64,000 nucleotides of DNA. Source: Maricaulis sp034670125 (GTDB lineage: Bacteria > Pseudomonadota > Alphaproteobacteria > Caulobacterales > Maricaulaceae). Shown here one piece after another: positions 1-9,154 of this stretch. The position numbers were made by a program, and so were the translations under genes. Below the pieces are notes generated by a model, which ran no database searches, was not told the origin of the DNA, and saw only the letters and a list, made by a program, of their open reading frames with translations. The stretch lies in the NCBI RefSeq assembly GCF_034670125.1, contig NZ_JAXMOC010000007.1, positions 1 to 64,000 of the forward strand. Reading direction: 5' to 3'. Within the stretch, counting starts at the first letter, position 1, and each line of letters opens with the position of its first letter.

Positions 1-75
1 TTGGGGGGGCCAGGCTTCGACTAGCAGAGTAAGGAGCGACCTGCGCGACGGCGCCGGGGCGGTCGGTGAAGAGGG

Positions 76-93
76 CTCGCCCGGCCGGGCGAG
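76..93. other. Perfect 18-bp palindrome upstream of thyA
   Basis: The sequence CTCGCCCGGCCGGGCGAG is fully self-complementary and could form a GC-rich hairpin. There is no following T-tract, so a classical terminator for a gene left of the window is only a guess. I see no convincing gene in bases 1-269; the thyA ribosome binding site (CAGGAGCAGGAC) lies at its end. Confidence 0.35.
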
Positions 94-269
94 AGGGATG
101 GGCCGCCGCGGCGTGTCGGTCCACTTCCCCCGCCATTCCAAGCGTCCCCATTTTCCCGCAACCCTGCCAATAACTTGCCGCCTCTATCCCCGGCTGATCT
201 GGCGCTGCTGGTTCAACCAACCCGGCTTCCCTGTCATGCTGTGCCGGCGAGAATCACCAGGAGCAGGAC

Positions 270-1127
270 ATGGCCGTCATCGACAGTGAAAGCTTTGCCG
301 CAACGCGGACCGCCGCCAATGGTTCGGATGTCGAGAACGCCTATCTGGCTTTGCTGCGCGACATTCTCGAGAACGGCGCCGAACAGGCCGACCGGACCGG
401 CGTCGGGACGCGGTCGGTGTTCGGTCGCCAGCTGCGCTGTGACCTGTCGAAGGGTTTTCCGCTGCTGACCACCAAGAAAGTGCATTTCAAATCGATCGCG
501 ATCGAGCTTTTGTGGTTCCTGCGCGGCGAGACCAATGTGCGCTGGCTGCAGGAGCGCGGGGTCAAGATCTGGGATGAGTGGGCCGACGAAAACGGCGATC
601 TCGGTCCGGTCTATGGCAAGCAGTGGCGGCGCTGGGAGGGGCCGGATGGAACCGAGATCGACCAGCTGTCCAATATCCTCGAGCAGATCAGGAACAATCC
701 GGCCTCGCGGCGTCTGATCGTGTCGGGCTGGAATCCGGCCGATGTGCCCCATATGGCGCTGCCGCCCTGCCACACGCTCTACCAGTTCAATGTCGCGAAC
801 GGGAAGCTGAGCTGCCAGCTCTACCAGCGTTCGGCCGACATGTTCCTCGGCGTGCCGTTCAATATCGCCTCCTATGCGCTTTTGACGGCGATGGTGGCGC
901 AGGTGTGCGGGCTGGAGCCGGGCGAATACATCCACACCTTTGGCGACGCCCACATCTATTCCAATCACATGGACCAGGTCCGCGAGCAGCTGTCGCGGAC
1001 CCCGCGGGCTTTGCCTCAGCTCAAGCTCAACCCGGACGCGACCGACCTGTTCGGCTTCGAGTACGAGGATATCGCGCTGGAGGGTTATGACCCGCATCCG
1101 CGCATTTCCGCCCCGGTCGCCGTCTAG
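270..1127 (+). CDS. thyA: Thymidylate synthase ThyA
   Basis: Converts dUMP to dTMP in the cytoplasm using 5,10-methylenetetrahydrofolate, producing dihydrofolate. The 285-residue protein shows the ThyA signature around the catalytic cysteine (ALPPCHTLYQF, Cys167), the DRTGVGT segment near residue 41 and the nucleotide-binding stretch around QRSADMFLGVPFN. It carries about 20 extra N-terminal residues compared with E. coli ThyA. The ATG follows a good GGAG-type ribosome site. A MazG-like gene and folA follow directly; DHFR recycles the dihydrofolate ThyA makes, so the three form a thymidylate/nucleotide-pool operon. Confidence 0.97.
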   Translation: MAVIDSESFAATRTAANGSDVENAYLALLRDILENGAEQADRTGVGTRSVFGRQLRCDLSKGFPLLTTKKVHFKSIAIELLWFLRGETNVRWLQERGVKIWDEWADENGDLGPVYGKQWRRWEGPDGTEIDQLSNILEQIRNNPASRRLIVSGWNPADVPHMALPPCHTLYQFNVANGKLSCQLYQRSADMFLGVPFNIASYALLTAMVAQVCGLEPGEYIHTFGDAHIYSNHMDQVREQLSRTPRALPQLKLNPDATDLFGFEYEDIALEGYDPHPRISAPVAV

Positions 1128-1138
1128 GAGCCGGGGGC

Positions 1139-1495
1139 ATGTACGGACCGCTTGATGCACTGGCCGACAAGATCGTCCGGGTCTCCGACATCTATGCCGC
1201 GCACTTCGACATAGATCGCTCGGGCGACTGGCCGCTCCTCAAGCTGCAGGAAGAAATCGGCGAGCTGACCCAAGCCTATCTCACCACGACCGGTCGCACC
1301 CGGCGTCCGGCCGATGCGGCGGCGCGAAAGCAGCTGGCGCTGGAAATGGCCGACGCGCTGGGCATGCTGTTGATCATGGCCAAGGCGGAGAATATCGATA
1401 TCGACCAGGCGATGCAGGACAAATGGCTGCACTGGCTGGAGCGCGACAGCGCCGTGATGGAGCCGGGCGAGGTCGGGGAGGCAGGCCAGTCATGA
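1139..1495 (+). CDS. MazG-like nucleotide pyrophosphohydrolase
   Basis: 118-residue all-alpha protein of the MazG-like/dUTPase-type NTP pyrophosphohydrolase group, expected to hydrolyse (d)NTPs to monophosphates with Mg2+. Visible metal-binding helices are KLQEEIGELTQAY (about residues 36-48), an ExxE-type motif, and EMADALGMLL (about 76-85), an ExxD-type motif. The length suits a single-domain member rather than the two-domain E. coli MazG. It starts 11 bases after thyA and overlaps folA by four bases (ATGA). That supports a nucleotide-pool cleaning role next to dTMP synthesis; the exact substrate cannot be read from sequence. Confidence 0.8.
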   Translation: MYGPLDALADKIVRVSDIYAAHFDIDRSGDWPLLKLQEEIGELTQAYLTTTGRTRRPADAAARKQLALEMADALGMLLIMAKAENIDIDQAMQDKWLHWLERDSAVMEPGEVGEAGQS

Positions 1496-2013
1496 CCACC
1501 ACCATCCCCAAACTCGTCCTTGTCGTCGCCCGCGGCATGAATGGCGTCATCGGCGTGGATGGCGACCTGCCCTGGCGCTTGTCGTCCGACCTCAGGAATT
1601 TCAAGGCGATCACGTCCGGCAAGCCGATCATCATGGGTCGCAAGACCTGGGAGAGCCTGCCGCGGCGGCCCTTGCCGAGCCGTCTGAACATCGTGGTGAC
1701 GCGCCAGGACGGCTATCGCGCCGAGGGCGGACATGTCGCCGGCGATCTCGGCGAGGCGATGGATGTGGCCTTCATGCGCGCTGACGAGGACGGGGTCGAC
1801 GAGGTCTGCGTTATTGGCGGGGCGCAGATCTATGCGGCGACCCTGGCCCGTGCCGACCGGCTCTATCTGACCGAGGTCGAGGCCGCTCCGGAGGGCGAGA
1901 CGCGCCTGCCGGAGATCGACGAGGCACAGTGGCGAGAAACGCGCCGGGAGCTCCATCCGGCCGGGCCCGGCGATGATCACGCCTTCATGCTGCGGGTGCT
2001 CGACCGGATCTGA
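1492..2013 (+). CDS. folA: Dihydrofolate reductase
   Basis: Reduces dihydrofolate to tetrahydrofolate with NADPH. The 173-residue product begins with the conserved strand LVLVVARGMNGVIG, followed by DLPWRLSSDLRNFK (substrate pocket, acidic residue in the helix), the cofactor-binding IIMGRKTWES and later VIGGAQIY. The ATG at 1492 overlaps the stop of the preceding gene (ATGA). An in-frame upstream extension exists but lacks family similarity, so I chose this start. It completes the thyA-mazG-like-folA operon. Confidence 0.96.
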   Translation: MTTTIPKLVLVVARGMNGVIGVDGDLPWRLSSDLRNFKAITSGKPIIMGRKTWESLPRRPLPSRLNIVVTRQDGYRAEGGHVAGDLGEAMDVAFMRADEDGVDEVCVIGGAQIYAATLARADRLYLTEVEAAPEGETRLPEIDEAQWRETRRELHPAGPGDDHAFMLRVLDRI

Positions 2014-2145
2014 ACCACCGTTCCCGGTCGGCTTCTGGCGAAAAGGGGGATGGGCTGCTGTCTTGTCCCTCCCGATTACCCTTGAACCGCAGGCCGCATG
2101 CGTTCATTTAGTGCGCAAGGTTAATTGAGAGGATCGATCCAGCAC

Positions 2146-3276
2146 ATGTCATGGAACGACAATCAGGGTGGAGGCGGCGGAGGCCCTTGGGGCTCCGGCG
2201 GAAACAATAACGGGCAAAATCCCTGGGGCCAGCGCCCGCAGGGCGGAGGCGGACCGGACGGTCCCGATCTCGATGAGGTCGTCCGCGACATGCAGCGCAA
2301 GATGCGCGGCATGTTTGGCGGCGGCGGTTCCGGCAAGGGCGGCTCCGGCGGCGCAGGCGGTGCCGGTGCTTTCGGTTTCGGCCTGATCATCCTGATCATT
2401 GTCGGCGTCTGGTTTGCGACCACCGGTTTCTACCAGGTCAATCCGAGCCAGCAGGGCGTGGTTCTTCGTTTCGGCGAGTTCGCCCGCGTGACCGGTTCGG
2501 GTTTTCACTTCAAGCTCCCCGCGCCGATCGAAAGCGTGATCATCGAGGACGTGACCGCGACGCGGACCATCACGATTGGTCAGGGCGCCGAAGGCCAGAT
2601 GCTGACGCGCGACCAGAACATCGTCGACATCGATTTTTCGGTACAATGGCGTGTGATCGATGTGCGCAGCTTCCTGTTCAATGTCCGCGACCCGGAAAAG
2701 GTCGTGGCGGACGTCGCCCAGAGCGCCATGCGCGAAGTCATTGGTACGTCGGATCGCGAATTCATCTTCACGGTCGGTCGTGGCGAAGTTTCGCAGCGCA
2801 CACGTGACCTGCTTCAGACCGTGCTGAACGAGTACGATGCGGGCATCCAGATCCTGCAGGTCAACCTGCAGACGGCGCAGGCTCCGGCCAGTGTCATTGA
2901 TGCCTTCCGCGATGTTGACGCGGCTGAGCAGGATGCCGAACAGGCGATCCTCCAGGCGACAGCCTTTGCCAACTCGACCATTCCGCAAGCCCGCGGTGAG
3001 GCGGCTCAGCTGACCCAGGCCGCGCAGGCTTATCGTGACTCGGTGATTGCCGAAGCACAGGGCCAGGCTGATCGCTTCGTGGCCATCTACGAGCAGTATG
3101 CGCTGGCGCCGGAAGTGACCCGGCGCCGGATGTATCTGGAAACCATGGAACGGGTGCTCGGACGGTCCAATCTGACCATTCTGGACGGCGGAGCCGGGGC
3201 TGTGCCCTATCTGCCGCTGAACCAGCTCGACGCGCCACGCACCCAGTCGCGCAACCAGGCGGGAGGGAACAACTGA
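2146..3276 (+). CDS. hflK: HflK, subunit of the FtsH-regulating HflKC complex
   Basis: SPFH/prohibitin-domain membrane protein that, with HflC, forms a large periplasmic cage around the FtsH protease and modulates membrane-protein turnover. The 376-residue product has a Gly/Asn-rich N-terminus, one transmembrane helix (FGLIILIIVGVWFATT, about residues 85-100), the SPFH core beginning at YQVNPSQQGVVLRFG and a helical Ala/Gln-rich tail. I chose the ATG at 2146 over the in-frame TTG at 2125 because GAGAGGA sits upstream of it at a sensible distance. Its stop overlaps the start of hflC by one base (TGATG). Confidence 0.95.
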   Translation: MSWNDNQGGGGGGPWGSGGNNNGQNPWGQRPQGGGGPDGPDLDEVVRDMQRKMRGMFGGGGSGKGGSGGAGGAGAFGFGLIILIIVGVWFATTGFYQVNPSQQGVVLRFGEFARVTGSGFHFKLPAPIESVIIEDVTATRTITIGQGAEGQMLTRDQNIVDIDFSVQWRVIDVRSFLFNVRDPEKVVADVAQSAMREVIGTSDREFIFTVGRGEVSQRTRDLLQTVLNEYDAGIQILQVNLQTAQAPASVIDAFRDVDAAEQDAEQAILQATAFANSTIPQARGEAAQLTQAAQAYRDSVIAEAQGQADRFVAIYEQYALAPEVTRRRMYLETMERVLGRSNLTILDGGAGAVPYLPLNQLDAPRTQSRNQAGGNN

Positions 3277-4154
3277 TGATCCGCGGATTTGGAATCATTA
3301 TTCTCGTCATCGGCGTTTTCGTCGGTCTGCAAAGCGTCTACACCGTCAGCGAGCGTGAGCAAGCGCTGCTCGTCCGTCTTGGCGAGCCCGTTGGCGCGGT
3401 CAACCAGCCGGGTTTTGAAGACCCCGGCCTGCACTTCAAGATCCCGTTCATCATGGACGTGGTCATGTTCGACAAGCGCAATCTGGAATTCGACATGCAG
3501 CCGGAGGAAATCCAGGCCGCCGACCAGGTCCGCCTGGTGGTCGATGCCTTCCTGCGGTATCGCATCACAAATCCGCTGCGCTTCTATCAGACCGTCACAA
3601 ATGAGGCCGGTGCCCAGGCGCGCCTGCGGTCCATCATGGATGACAGCCTGCGCGGCGTGATCGCCTCGATCCCGGCCAATGACGTCATCTCCGGCCAGCG
3701 CGCCGAGCTGATGGTGCGTGTCCGGAACCGGGTTGAAGAGCAGGTCGCGACCCAGAATTTGGGTATCGAGGTCATCGATGTCCGGATCCTGCGTGCCGAC
3801 CTGCCGCAACAGATCGCAACGCGCGTGTTCGACCGGATGCGCTCCGAGCGACAGCAGGAAGCGGCCCGCATTCGCGCTGAAGGTGACCAGCAGGCCACCG
3901 AGATCCGGGCAGACGCCTCGCGTCAGGCAACGATCATCGTCGCCGAGGCCCGTGCGGAATCGGAACGGCTGCGCGGTGCCGGTGATGCGCGGCGGAACGA
4001 GATCTACGCCCTGGCGTATAATCGTGATGCCGAGTTTTTCACCTTCTACCGGTCGATGCTGGCCTATGAGGAAGCGGTTCCCGATGGCACGCCGATCGTG
4101 ATCCCGCCGGATTCGGAGTTCTTCCGTTACTTCCGGACCCAGGCCGGCGAGTAA
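3276..4154 (+). CDS. hflC: HflC, partner subunit of HflK
   Basis: 292-residue SPFH-domain protein with an N-terminal signal anchor (IIILVIGVFVGLQSVYTV) and the typical opening SEREQALLVRLGEPVG. A charged coiled-coil follows (RQQEAARIRAEGDQQATEIRADASRQATI is within it, residues about 190-220), then the C-terminal segment EFFTFYRSMLAYEEA that marks HflC. It is translationally coupled to hflK. A strong terminator follows, so hflKC probably ends its own transcript even though the DegP-type gene lies just downstream. Confidence 0.95.
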   Translation: MIRGFGIIILVIGVFVGLQSVYTVSEREQALLVRLGEPVGAVNQPGFEDPGLHFKIPFIMDVVMFDKRNLEFDMQPEEIQAADQVRLVVDAFLRYRITNPLRFYQTVTNEAGAQARLRSIMDDSLRGVIASIPANDVISGQRAELMVRVRNRVEEQVATQNLGIEVIDVRILRADLPQQIATRVFDRMRSERQQEAARIRAEGDQQATEIRADASRQATIIVAEARAESERLRGAGDARRNEIYALAYNRDAEFFTFYRSMLAYEEAVPDGTPIVIPPDSEFFRYFRTQAGE

Positions 4155-4176
4155 CCGTTAGCCATACAGATGACAG

Positions 4177-4211
4177 GGGCCCGGCTCCGCGACAGCGGGC
4201 CGGGCCCTTTT
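4177..4211 (+). terminator. Rho-independent terminator after hflC
   Basis: Nine-base inverted arms GGGCCCGGC (4177-4185) and GCCGGGCCC (4199-4207) enclose a short loop and are followed by TTTT. It lies 22 bases after the hflC stop and ends the hflKC transcript. Confidence 0.85.
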
Positions 4212-4383
4212 CATTGGAGGCGGATGTGGCGGGTGACAGGCCGGTCATTCGCATGACGATTGTGTCAGTGCGGTTGCCGCCGACCCGCGCAAGGCGGTAT
4301 TCACGGTAACGGACCAGAACCGGACCCAAAATTGCACACAGTCAGGTCGGCGACCGGGCAACCCTTCAATACGGCGGAATTCG

Positions 4384-5757
4384 ATGCAGCGTCTCCTAGT
4401 TCTCATTCTCCTCCTGGTGTTGACACCGGCCAGTCACGCCCATCCGGACGGGTTTGCCGATCTGGCCGAGCGCCTGTCTCCCGCCGTGGTGAACATATCG
4501 GCCGCCCAGCGGCTGGACAGTGAGGACGGGCTGCCGGAGTTTCCCGAGGGCTCGCCGCTGGAACGTTTCAACGACATTTTCGGCTCGGCGCCGCGGATTG
4601 CAAACTCACTGGGCTCCGGCTTCATCATCGATGCGTCGGGCCTGGTGGTGACCAATAATCACGTCATCGACGGGGCGGACGAGGTCGAGGTGTCGCTGCC
4701 CGATGGCCGCGTTTTCCGTGCCGAGGTCGTCGGTATCGACAGTGTCACCGACCTGGCGGTCCTGCGCATGGACGTCGAAGAGCCCATGCCTTTCGTCGCG
4801 TTTGGCGACAGCGATGCAGCACGCGTCGGCGACTGGGTGATCGCGATCGGCAATCCGTTCGGCCTGGGCGGTACGCTCACCGCGGGTGTGGTCTCGGCGC
4901 GCGGGCGTGAGGCCGGCGGTCGCTATGACGACTACATCCAGACCGATGTCGCCATCAATACGGGGAATTCCGGTGGTCCGCTGTTCAACATGGATGGCGA
5001 AGTGGTGGGCGTGAACACGCTTATCCTGTCGCCGACGGGTGCCAGCGTCGGCATCTCGCTCTCCATCCCGTCCAACCTGGCCAATGTGGTCGTCAACCAG
5101 CTGGTCGAATTCGGCGAGACCCGCCGCGGCTGGCTGGGCGTGTCGGTCCAGCGCGTGACGCCGGAATTGGCCGAGAGTTTCGAACTGGCGACGCCCTATG
5201 GCGCCATCGTCTCACGGATCGAGGAGGATGGTCCGGCAGCCGACAGCGGCATCCGCACCGGTGACCTGGTCCTGTCCTTTGACGGCCGCCGCGTGCGCGA
5301 CAGCCGCTCCTTCCCGCGCATGGTGGCCGAGACCGAGATCGGTCGCGAGATCGAGCTCGACATCATCCGTCGTGACCGGCCGATGACGATCCGCATTACG
5401 GTCGGCACCCTGGCCGAGGACAATGGTGAGGGCGAAACGGTCAATGCCGCAGTCGTCGCGCCGGAGACCGGCAGCAGCAACAGTGTATTGGGCATGACTT
5501 TCGGCACGCTTGACACCGCGTCGCGTCGTCGGTTTCGGGTTCACCCCGACGCCGAGGGTGTGTTGGTGACGGAGGTCGACCCGACCAGCGATGCCGCCGG
5601 CAAGGTGCGCCCGGGTGATGTCATCGAGGAAGTCGAGTTCACCCGCGTCGACAGCGTCGCTGCCATCCGTGAGATCGTCGAGGGGCAAGGCAGCGGGCCG
5701 GTGCGCTTCCAGATCAATCGCGGCGGCCAGTATGTGCTGCAGTCGATCCGGTCGTGA
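4384..5757 (+). CDS. DegP/DegQ-type (Do family) periplasmic serine protease
   Basis: Envelope protein quality-control protease. The 457-residue product has a signal peptide (hydrophobic residues 3-15, likely cleavage after SHA). The trypsin-like triad is visible as His93 (NNHV), Asp123 (TDLAVL) and Ser196 (GNSGGP). Two PDZ domains follow at roughly 240-330 and 360-455. Substrate specificity (DegP, DegQ or DegS type) cannot be assigned from the sequence. It follows hflKC, a common neighbourhood in alphaproteobacteria, but a terminator separates them, so it probably has its own promoter in the 4212-4383 gap. Confidence 0.92.
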   Translation: MQRLLVLILLLVLTPASHAHPDGFADLAERLSPAVVNISAAQRLDSEDGLPEFPEGSPLERFNDIFGSAPRIANSLGSGFIIDASGLVVTNNHVIDGADEVEVSLPDGRVFRAEVVGIDSVTDLAVLRMDVEEPMPFVAFGDSDAARVGDWVIAIGNPFGLGGTLTAGVVSARGREAGGRYDDYIQTDVAINTGNSGGPLFNMDGEVVGVNTLILSPTGASVGISLSIPSNLANVVVNQLVEFGETRRGWLGVSVQRVTPELAESFELATPYGAIVSRIEEDGPAADSGIRTGDLVLSFDGRRVRDSRSFPRMVAETEIGREIELDIIRRDRPMTIRITVGTLAEDNGEGETVNAAVVAPETGSSNSVLGMTFGTLDTASRRRFRVHPDAEGVLVTEVDPTSDAAGKVRPGDVIEEVEFTRVDSVAAIREIVEGQGSGPVRFQINRGGQYVLQSIRS

Positions 5758-6680
5758 CGCCCTGCCTGCTGATTGCAGGCCCGACGGCGGCCGGTAAAAC
5801 CGCGCTGTCACTCGCGGCAGCCGCGCGGGTTGGTGGGGAAATCATCAATGCCGACTCAATGCAGGTCTATGCCGGCCTGCCGCTGATTACCGCCCAGCCG
5901 GACGCCGCCGAACGCGGCCGTGCACCGCATCACCTGTTCGGCGCGGTCGATCCGGCTGTGCGCTATTCGGTTGGCCAGTGGACCAGCGACGTGTTGGCCT
6001 TGATTTCCGACATTCGTGGACGTGGCCGGGTGCCGCTCCTTGTGGGCGGAACCGGATTGTATTTCAACGCGTTGACGCGGGGTTTGGCGCCCGTGCCCGA
6101 GATTGGCGAAGTCGCCCGTGCCCGCGCTGCAGCCGTGCTGGAGGAGGCCGGTCTGTCCGGCTTGCGAGCCGAAGCGCTGCGCCTCGACCCGGTCGCGGCC
6201 AACCGGGTCGAGGCGGCCGATCGGCAGCGCCTGTTGCGGATTGTCGAAGTCGTCTACGAAACCGGCAAGGCATTGAGTGTTTTCCAGGCGGACACGGTGC
6301 CGCCGTTGGCGCCCTCCGAGTGGCGCGGCATTGTCATCGAACCTGACCGGGACACCCTGTATCAGCGTATCGATCAGCGTTTCGAACGGATGCTGGATGC
6401 CGGTGCCCTTGATGAGATCAGCGCCTTCATGAAACGTGACATCGACCCTGACCTGCCCGCCAGCAAGGCCCTCGGCGTACCGCAGCTTGTGGCGCATTTG
6501 AGGGGCGAGATGACCCTCGACGAAGCGACCGAACTCGCCAAGCGTGACAGTCGACGCTACGCCAAGCGCCAGGGCACCTGGTTTCGAAACCAGGCGTCCA
6601 GCTGGTCGCGTATCAGAACGCCCGATCCACAGGCGGCCGTCAGCGACCTGGCCGATATCCTCGACCAGCCAGCCGGTTAA
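5754..6680 (+). CDS. miaA: tRNA dimethylallyltransferase MiaA
   Basis: Transfers a dimethylallyl group to N6 of A37 in tRNAs reading UNN codons. The 308-residue protein opens with the P-loop GPTAAGKT (residues 9-16), then INADSMQVY and the LVGGTGLYFNAL motif, and ends with a helical region carrying RDSRRYAKRQGTWFR, which fits the family's tRNA-binding tail. The GTG start overlaps the protease stop by four bases (GTGA), so the two genes are translationally coupled. Confidence 0.96.
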   Translation: MTPCLLIAGPTAAGKTALSLAAAARVGGEIINADSMQVYAGLPLITAQPDAAERGRAPHHLFGAVDPAVRYSVGQWTSDVLALISDIRGRGRVPLLVGGTGLYFNALTRGLAPVPEIGEVARARAAAVLEEAGLSGLRAEALRLDPVAANRVEAADRQRLLRIVEVVYETGKALSVFQADTVPPLAPSEWRGIVIEPDRDTLYQRIDQRFERMLDAGALDEISAFMKRDIDPDLPASKALGVPQLVAHLRGEMTLDEATELAKRDSRRYAKRQGTWFRNQASSWSRIRTPDPQAAVSDLADILDQPAG

Positions 6681-6761
6681 CACGCAGGCCGGTCGTGTCG
6701 CTGGACAGACCCGATGATGAGCCGCCTTATCACCCCAGCCTGCCCGGGAGCGAGTCGCGAG

Positions 6762-7766
6762 ATGACGGTTGACATGGACGAGCCACTGTACACGCGGGAT
6801 ATCGATCTCGCGCCGATCCGCGCCTGTCGTCTGGCGATAATCGGCTTTGGCAATCACGGTCGGTCCCACGCCCTGTGCCTGCGTGATAGCGGCGTGGCGC
6901 AGATCCGGATTGCCTTGCGAGACGGCTCGCCCTCGAGGGCCAAAGCCGAGGCGGATGGTTTTGAGGTCGTTTCACTGCCCGAGGCGGCAGCGTGGGCGGA
7001 TGCCGTGTCCTTGTTGGCGGCCGATGAGGCGCACCGGAAGATCTGGGAGGACGCCATCCTGCCCCACCGCAAGCCGGGACAGGCGCTGATCGTCTGCCAT
7101 GGCTTTTCGATCCATTATGGGCTGATCAAGCCACCTGCCGATGCTGATGTGATCCTGGCCGCGGCCAAGGGGCCGGGCGGCGCGGTCCGCGAGGAGTTTG
7201 AAATGGGCCGGGGGCTGATCGGGTTCTGGGCCGTGCATCAGGACGCGTCGGGCCGGGCGCAGGCGCTGGCCTTGGCCTACCTGGCGGCGATCGGGTCCGG
7301 TGAGGTCGGGATCTTCCCGACCAGCTTCCGCGAGGAAACCGTGTCCGACCTGTTTGGTGAACAGGTCGTGCTGGTCGGCGGTCTGGTCGCCCTTGCGAAG
7401 GCCAGCTTCGAACGTCTCGTGGCGGCCGGGGTGAGCGAGCGAATGGCCTATATCGACTGCGTCCACGAGATCAAGTATCTCGCCGACCTGATCCAGGCAC
7501 GCGGCATCGCCGGAATGTATGAAGCCATATCCGATACGGCCGAATTCGGGGCTCGCCAGATTGAAGACCGGATCGCCGGGCCTGAACTGAAACGTGTTTT
7601 CGATGAGGCGATGGCGGATATCGAGACTGATCGCTTTGCCCGCAAGTGGGTGGAAACCCATGAGGCGGGCGCGGCGATGGCGGCGGATCGCGAGGCTGAC
7701 CGGGCGTTGCGCATTGAAGCCGCCGGCGCTGAATTGCGCCAACGGATCTACGGTGCCACGAAATAG
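6762..7766 (+). CDS. Divergent ketol-acid reductoisomerase (IlvC-like)
   Basis: IlvC makes 2,3-dihydroxy-isovalerate in branched-chain amino-acid synthesis using NADPH and Mg2+. This 334-residue protein aligns along the class I layout: Rossmann motif GFGNHG (28-33), CHGFSIHYG with the catalytic-type His113, AKGPGGAVR, metal-site segment SDLFGEQ (Asp196, Glu200) and HEIKYLADLI, then SDTAEFG. It is unusual in several places: AADE replaces the usual LLPDE, and Asp232 stands where a metal-site Glu (ECLHE) is normal. Start 6762 has GGGAG upstream; 6714 and 6774 are alternatives. It could be a true but divergent IlvC or a relative with altered function. Confidence 0.75.
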   Translation: MTVDMDEPLYTRDIDLAPIRACRLAIIGFGNHGRSHALCLRDSGVAQIRIALRDGSPSRAKAEADGFEVVSLPEAAAWADAVSLLAADEAHRKIWEDAILPHRKPGQALIVCHGFSIHYGLIKPPADADVILAAAKGPGGAVREEFEMGRGLIGFWAVHQDASGRAQALALAYLAAIGSGEVGIFPTSFREETVSDLFGEQVVLVGGLVALAKASFERLVAAGVSERMAYIDCVHEIKYLADLIQARGIAGMYEAISDTAEFGARQIEDRIAGPELKRVFDEAMADIETDRFARKWVETHEAGAAMAADREADRALRIEAAGAELRQRIYGATK

Positions 7767-7828
7767 CCAACTTGCCGCGCCACCTGTAATAGACTTGTTC
7801 AATCGAGAATCGTGCGCGGGGGCGTGGT

Positions 7829-8353
7829 ATGTCATTCAATCCGGTCAAAATTCGGCGCTACGGCGAGCCCAAGGAAGTTGTTGCGCGGGTTTTCGAGGAG
7901 GCGGGTGGCATTCCGACGGTCATGGAATTGCTCGATCTGAGCCGCACGCGGGTCTATGCGCTGGCAGACCCGGATTCCACCAACGAGATCTCCTATGCCC
8001 GCATCGCCAAGCTGACCGAGTCGGGCGCCACCGCGGCCGCCCAGCACCTGGCCGCACTGGCCGGGGGGATCTTCCTGCCGATCGAAAAGGCAGACGATGC
8101 CAATTGGCTGGCCCTGGCTGGCGAAGCCAGTCGCCGCAATGCGCGCAATATTTCCGCCATCATGGAAAGCCTGAGTGAGACCGAGCGTTCGCCCGGCCGC
8201 ATCGACCAGCAGGAAGCCCGCGACATTCTCAAGGTGCTCGACGAGCAATTGGGTGTCCTCGCCATCCAGCGTGCGAAACTGGCTGCCATCGCCTCGGGCG
8301 AGGCCGTCGACATGGCCGGGCATCCGGTCGCCGGCGAAAACGGCTCTGCGTGA
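7829..8353 (+). CDS. Phage CII-like putative DNA-binding regulator
   Basis: 174-residue soluble protein. The segment from about residue 20 to 75 (VFEEAGGIPTVMELLDLSRT, then ADPDSTNEISYARIAKLTES, ending LAALAGGIFLPI) resembles the layout of phage CII/CP76-type regulators, with a helix-turn-helix-like core followed by an LxxLA-GGxFxP block. The C-terminal half is helical and polar. No phage genes surround it, so it is probably a domesticated regulator. Its target is unknown, and the family call rests on pattern memory only. Confidence 0.45.
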   Translation: MSFNPVKIRRYGEPKEVVARVFEEAGGIPTVMELLDLSRTRVYALADPDSTNEISYARIAKLTESGATAAAQHLAALAGGIFLPIEKADDANWLALAGEASRRNARNISAIMESLSETERSPGRIDQQEARDILKVLDEQLGVLAIQRAKLAAIASGEAVDMAGHPVAGENGSA

Positions 8354-8416
8354 TTGCCCGCTGTGCAAAGCGTGCTTAGTTAGGCGCACTGACGCTATCA
8401 CCGGGCTCGCTTCACG

Positions 8417-9154
8417 ATGAACCGACTGACCGATTTTCTGCTGAGAATGGACGCGCGCGCTGCCCGGGCCGTGATCGTTTCGGTCGGGCTGTTCGTGGTG
8501 GTTGCGCTGGTTTTCCTGCTGGGCCGCTTTGTCCTCGAAATCGAGCCGGGAGAGGCCGGCAGCTGGTTCGAGGCATCCGCCAGCCAGTGGTACGCCCTGC
8601 CGCTGACTATCCTTGTTTTTACGGCCCTGTCGTTCCTGGGCGCGCCGCAATTCGGATTGATGGCCGCAGCTCTGGTGGCCTTCGGCCCGACAACCGGCGC
8701 CATCTATGCCTTTGTGGCGACGCAATGTTCGGCCGCCGTGAATTATACCGTCGGTCGTTATTTCGGCGCCGATATCTTCAAGCGCTATGCCGGCGACTGG
8801 GCCAACCGGATTTCTGACTTCATCGGACGCAATGGCTTGCTGGCGTCGATGGTAGTGCGATGGGTGCCGTCCGGACCCTTCATTGTGGTCAATATGGGGT
8901 TTGGCGTGGCACGCACGCCCTATTGGGCCTTCGCCCTCGGCACGGCGCTCGGGTCGGCACCAAAGATATTCATCGTTGCCCTGATGGGTGAGAGCATCCG
9001 CTCCATGCTGACCGAGGGCAATGTCCTGCTTGGCATCGCCTTTGCCGCAGCGGCCTTTGCCTGGATCGGTATCATGCTGGTCGCGCGGATCTGGTTGCGG
9101 CGCAATCGCGCGCCTGTCGGCACCGATGATACCGGGGGCGGGGAAAACCCGTAA
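8417..9154 (+). CDS. VTT-domain (TVP38/TMEM64, DedA-like) membrane protein
   Basis: 245-residue polytopic inner-membrane protein with about five or six hydrophobic segments. The VTT core runs from FLGAPQFGLMAAALVAFGP through the ATQCSAAVNYTVGRYFG segment to VVRWVPSGPFIVVNMGFGVA, the glycine/proline-rich re-entrant motif typical of this superfamily. DedA/VTT proteins are linked to lipid scrambling and envelope homeostasis; a specific substrate cannot be named. It lies 63 bases after the CII-like gene and 170 bases before mreB. Confidence 0.8.
   Translation: MNRLTDFLLRMDARAARAVIVSVGLFVVVALVFLLGRFVLEIEPGEAGSWFEASASQWYALPLTILVFTALSFLGAPQFGLMAAALVAFGPTTGAIYAFVATQCSAAVNYTVGRYFGADIFKRYAGDWANRISDFIGRNGLLASMVVRWVPSGPFIVVNMGFGVARTPYWAFALGTALGSAPKIFIVALMGESIRSMLTEGNVLLGIAFAAAAFAWIGIMLVARIWLRRNRAPVGTDDTGGGENP

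Noticed and set aside
234..1160. 308-codon minus-strand frame opposite thyA
   Set aside because: It lies wholly within well-conserved thyA and shows no domain motif; such antisense frames are common at this GC content.
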